Shown in pieces: positions 61,009 through 64,000 of a DNA stretch of 64,000 bases. This DNA comes from Marinoscillum sp964351625 (lineage in GTDB: Bacteria > Bacteroidota > Bacteroidia > Cytophagales > Cyclobacteriaceae), in assembly GCA_964351625.1 (NCBI GenBank), contig CAYGOV010000018.1, forward strand, positions 1 to 64,000, read 5' to 3'. Under the pieces are notes generated by a model. The model saw nothing but the letters and a program-made list of their open reading frames with translations. It did not search any database and was not told where the DNA came from. Position numbers and translations under genes: made by a program. Numbering within the stretch: the stretch's first letter is position 1; each line of letters begins with the position of its first letter.

Positions 61009-63957
61009 TCAATTTGACAACTGATCAAACGTGATAGATACGTAGTAAATCGCTCCGATATCAGGACCACCCAAACTTTGTATATAATACTTATTCAATA
61101 GATTCGACCCTCCAACTTTCAATACTGATTTTAAAGGATCCAACTTATAAGAGATTTGTGCATCTACAGTAGAATAAGCAGGTACTTGGCCTATAGCGAA
61201 GGATGATTGCCACTCAAAATCGGTCTGCCATCTATAGGTAATATTGAAACCCATATTCTTAGTCACTTTCCTATTGCCAAACTTGATGTTGTACTTATGC
61301 TCTGGAGTATTGAATTCGGATAAAACATTACTACTGAATCCCCCAATTAGCTTACTCCAAGTATAATTCGCCCCAATATTATATCCACCACTAAGCGCAT
61401 ATGTAAGCCCTAAAGCAGCTCCTTGTGATGTCACATTGTCATCTAGATTAGTATAAATTTGAAAGGTGTTATCTGCACTACTACTAAGTAATGAAGGTAG
61501 GGCACTTGGATCCGCTATAGCATCCCCAGAAGCTTTATGTATTCTAACTTGAGTAATAAAATCTGTATAGGCGTTGTAATAATAAACTGCATCTACCAGC
61601 AATTTATTTTTTATCAAACTCTTATATCCAATCTCTATTGATTTCACTCGCTCAGGCTTTACAGGATCAAAAGTTGTTACTGGCTCTAGTAAATTAGAAT
61701 ATGTTGCCATCCCAGCTGCAGGATTATTAAAATAAGCGTTTCTAAAAGCTAACACAGAACCTCCGGTATAACCATTAGTTGTAAGCGCATATTTCTGGTA
61801 ATTCTCTTCAAGACCACCCAGAAGCCTTGCAGAAATAATATTCAGATCTATGTATTGGCCTTGTGTCGTTGGGTTTCTAAACCCAGTTTGGTAAGAGACT
61901 CTGAGGTTATGATTTTTATTGACGGTATAAACTGCAGAAAGTCTTGGATTAATCTGACCATTAAAATTCTGATTTTTGTCAAATCTCAAAGAACCTGAAA
62001 ATTTGAGTTGGTCAGGTAGCACTTCTTTACCTGCCTGTACATATCCTCCAAATTCATTGATTTGGATACCTCCATTTTGATCTGGAAAAATCGTGCCTCC
62101 TGATCTTAAATCAAATGTTCTAAAGCTAGCACCTGCTTGTAGTTCAACTACATTATCTAGTAATCTTGAAAAATCATATTGGCCTTCAGCATGATACATT
62201 TTAGACTTATCATCAAAATAAGGTCCATCAGGTATAGTAAATGGTGTCCCTCTCTCTTTATCTAATGCCTGTTCCTTGAACCTATTAAATGGCACGCTAC
62301 CTTCTGCTGGTCGAGTAAGGTCCAATTGTTCCCGAGCATATTGATGCGCTGCTTCTTGAATAGGAATTGCATCGGATGGATCCATTGAGTTAATAGCTCC
62401 AGGAGCCAATCCTTGACTTTTAAGATACGCTAAATATTGACCTGTATACCGAGCGAACCATGTGCTATTTCCGGTATGGCTCTCATTGACTGTGTTGCCT
62501 AAAAATTCTGTGATATAAGAATTACCAGAATCTTCAATAGTAGCATAAGCTCTTACGTAAAAATCAGCACCTCTTAATTGTAATCGATGTTGCTGAATAC
62601 CAAAGTCTGAAAGAGCATATCTCTGAGCTCCAGTATATATACTAGTTCCAAATCCAGCATTGTACATATAGCTCAATTCCATCTTATCATTTACCCTGTA
62701 GAACAATCCAGTATTAATCTTCATGTTCTCAGCACCATAATCTATCAATGATTTTTCTGTGTATGCTGATCGAGCCACCGTGTGACCTGGTACATCACCA
62801 GCCTTCAAATAGTCTGTTACTCCAGCACCATTAAATATTGACCTCAACCCCTCATAAGCTGGATTTTCTGGATTAGCGGGATCATAATTTGCTCCGCCAG
62901 TATTCCGGCCATCAGCTTCAGACTGAAATGCAGCCAGTGCAGCAAAGCTCAGGAATCCAATACTTGTAGATGCTTCATCACCCATGTAGTTGAGTCTATC
63001 AGCAGCTGGGTTGAATGAAAATCCTTCAGGACGTAATGACTCATTTCGATCAAACGCCGAACTTGCTTCCCAATCGTCTGCCTTCATGTATGAGAAATTC
63101 ACTTTGAATGCAAATTTATCATTGAAGGACTTTGCATACCTAATTGCGAAATCGTGCATTAATGCAGGGTCCCGACCGTTAGGATTGTCAATATGATTGA
63201 CCCCAGTCTTATAGGTAGCACTAAGTCCTTGATAGTCGAAAGGATTCTTGCTATTAATTAGCAATATACCATTAAACGCATTTGGTCCATAGAGCGCAGA
63301 AGATGCACCAGGTATCAATTCCACACTCTCAACATCTAAAGAAGAAGGTCCATTCAAATTTCCTATTGGAAAATTCAATGCAGGAGCTTGAGTATCCATA
63401 CCGTCGATTAACTGGACAAATCGAGTATTTCCAGTTGAGGCGAACCCCCGTGCATTTATTATCTGAAAATTAATACTACTAGTGGCTACATCAACGCCCT
63501 TTAAGTTAGCTATTGCCTTATAGTAAGTATCTGAAGAAGTATTCTGAACATCTAAAATATCCATTTTCTCAATACTAACTGGAGATCGAAGAATACTCTC
63601 TTCTACTCTAGAGGCAGAAACAACCACCTCTTGTCCAAGCATGTATGATTCTTTCAACTTAATCGACAGATTTGATATGGTTGATTGATCAATTTCTATT
63701 TGTTGCCGCTCATAGCCAACACTAGATATCACCAAAGTAACGGGTGGGGCCTGATTAATTTTAAGATTGAAGTCACCATTAACGTCTGTAATCGTACCAA
63801 GTACAGTTCCTTGCACGAGTACGCTGACTCCTATCAAATCTTCACCAGACTCTGTATCTGTCACCTTTCCCGAGATGCTAACCTGACTATAAGACATGTA
63901 CCCAAAGAGCATCAACATTAAGAGGCTAAATAGGGCTTTAGAGTTTATGAAATTCAT
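61009..63957 (-). CDS. TonB-dependent receptor with carboxypeptidase-like N-domain
   Basis: The 982-residue outer-membrane receptor has a signal peptide (FSLLMLMLFGYMSYSQ). A CarboxypepD-reg-like domain spans ~25-105 (VSISGKVTDTESGEDLIGVSVLVQGT). The plug starts near 112 (QEVVVSASRVEESILRSPVSI) and includes GFASTGNTRFVQLIDGMD and VELIPGASSALYGPNAFNG. The barrel ends in YYVSITFDQLSN, a Phe-terminated strand pattern. It imports large ligands using the ExbBD-TonB system. No SusD-like partner follows, so it is unlikely to be a classic SusCD pair. The ligand is unknown. Confidence 0.95.
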   Translation of the reverse strand: MNFINSKALFSLLMLMLFGYMSYSQVSISGKVTDTESGEDLIGVSVLVQGTVLGTITDVNGDFNLKINQAPPVTLVISSVGYERQQIEIDQSTISNLSIKLKESYMLGQEVVVSASRVEESILRSPVSIEKMDILDVQNTSSDTYYKAIANLKGVDVATSSINFQIINARGFASTGNTRFVQLIDGMDTQAPALNFPIGNLNGPSSLDVESVELIPGASSALYGPNAFNGILLINSKNPFDYQGLSATYKTGVNHIDNPNGRDPALMHDFAIRYAKSFNDKFAFKVNFSYMKADDWEASSAFDRNESLRPEGFSFNPAADRLNYMGDEASTSIGFLSFAALAAFQSEADGRNTGGANYDPANPENPAYEGLRSIFNGAGVTDYLKAGDVPGHTVARSAYTEKSLIDYGAENMKINTGLFYRVNDKMELSYMYNAGFGTSIYTGAQRYALSDFGIQQHRLQLRGADFYVRAYATIEDSGNSYITEFLGNTVNESHTGNSTWFARYTGQYLAYLKSQGLAPGAINSMDPSDAIPIQEAAHQYAREQLDLTRPAEGSVPFNRFKEQALDKERGTPFTIPDGPYFDDKSKMYHAEGQYDFSRLLDNVVELQAGASFRTFDLRSGGTIFPDQNGGIQINEFGGYVQAGKEVLPDQLKFSGSLRFDKNQNFNGQINPRLSAVYTVNKNHNLRVSYQTGFRNPTTQGQYIDLNIISARLLGGLEENYQKYALTTNGYTGGSVLAFRNAYFNNPAAGMATYSNLLEPVTTFDPVKPERVKSIEIGYKSLIKNKLLVDAVYYYNAYTDFITQVRIHKASGDAIADPSALPSLLSSSADNTFQIYTNLDDNVTSQGAALGLTYALSGGYNIGANYTWSKLIGGFSSNVLSEFNTPEHKYNIKFGNRKVTKNMGFNITYRWQTDFEWQSSFAIGQVPAYSTVDAQISYKLDPLKSVLKVGGSNLLNKYYIQSLGGPDIGAIYYVSITFDQLSN

Positions 63958-64000
63958 ATTTTGGATAGGTTAATGTAGAAATTTTGGATAGCCTAATATT

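Noticed and set aside
61009..63957. SusC-type receptor of a polysaccharide utilisation locus
   Set aside because: There is no SusD-like gene, no nearby glycosidase and no anti-sigma partner.

Overview
The window reads as chromosome of a Bacteroidota bacterium, most likely a marine or soil member of the Cytophagales. The evidence is the gene content: C-terminal type IX secretion (T9SS) sorting tails, a TonB-dependent receptor with an N-terminal carboxypeptidase-like domain, a DUF1501/DUF1800 pair, many lipoproteins with short signal peptides ending in Cys, Bacteroidota-type -7 boxes (TAnnTTTG), and a DnaE carrying its own proofreading exonuclease domain. Genus cannot be fixed from sequence alone. 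No rRNA, tRNA, intact IS element or CRISPR array was seen.

Layout. 1-7.3 kb: a truncated secreted metzincin protease, a DUF6438 lipoprotein, a very large beta-propeller (sortilin/VPS10-like) T9SS cargo with a coupled lipoprotein, and an unknown secreted protein. 7.3-14.7 kb: aconitase, an AI-2E-family permease, a two-domain M16 zinc protease and a lipoprotein. 14.7-28.2 kb: an accessory surface block. It has a NarL-type response regulator and a propeller histidine kinase, then two paralogous copies of a [beta-barrel + lipoprotein] gene pair. Between the copies lie a lipoprotein, a barrel, a 67-aa membrane protein, a WD40 protein and a pseudogene stub. A LuxR-type regulator with a degenerate receiver and a large secreted protein follow. 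An 18-bp imperfect palindrome occurs three times here, upstream of both regulators and of the kinase/first barrel. This is the best candidate for an undescribed system.

28.2-31.9 kb is a mobile-looking interval: a 22-bp phased tandem repeat, an HU-family protein, hairpin-rich non-coding DNA, and two single-gene units, each followed by a related attC-like element. The first unit encodes a two-TM protein and the second a Shedu-like (SduA/DUF4263) nuclease candidate. 31.9-38.4 kb: a secreted TPR-CHAT protein, small membrane proteins (one, of 52 aa, easily missed), a WD40-like/TolB-like lipoprotein, an M28 peptidase with PDZ domain and a coupled lipoprotein. 38.4-46.6 kb: DnaA-box-like repeats, exonuclease-fused dnaE, an HTH regulator, a CsgG-like/barrel protein, thioredoxin and a thioredoxin-TPR protein. 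46.8-53.0 kb: biotin genes bioF and bioDA split by an oppositely oriented menB, then an LpxR-like outer membrane enzyme, an MDR oxidoreductase and an ArsC-like protein. 53.1-64 kb: a second sortilin-like propeller protein, the DUF1501 and DUF1800 pair, a two-domain fasciclin lipoprotein and a TonB-dependent receptor.

Housekeeping genes (acn, dnaE, trxA, bioADF, menB) are interleaved with envelope and secretion genes. Several convergent gene pairs are separated by clear bidirectional hairpin terminators.
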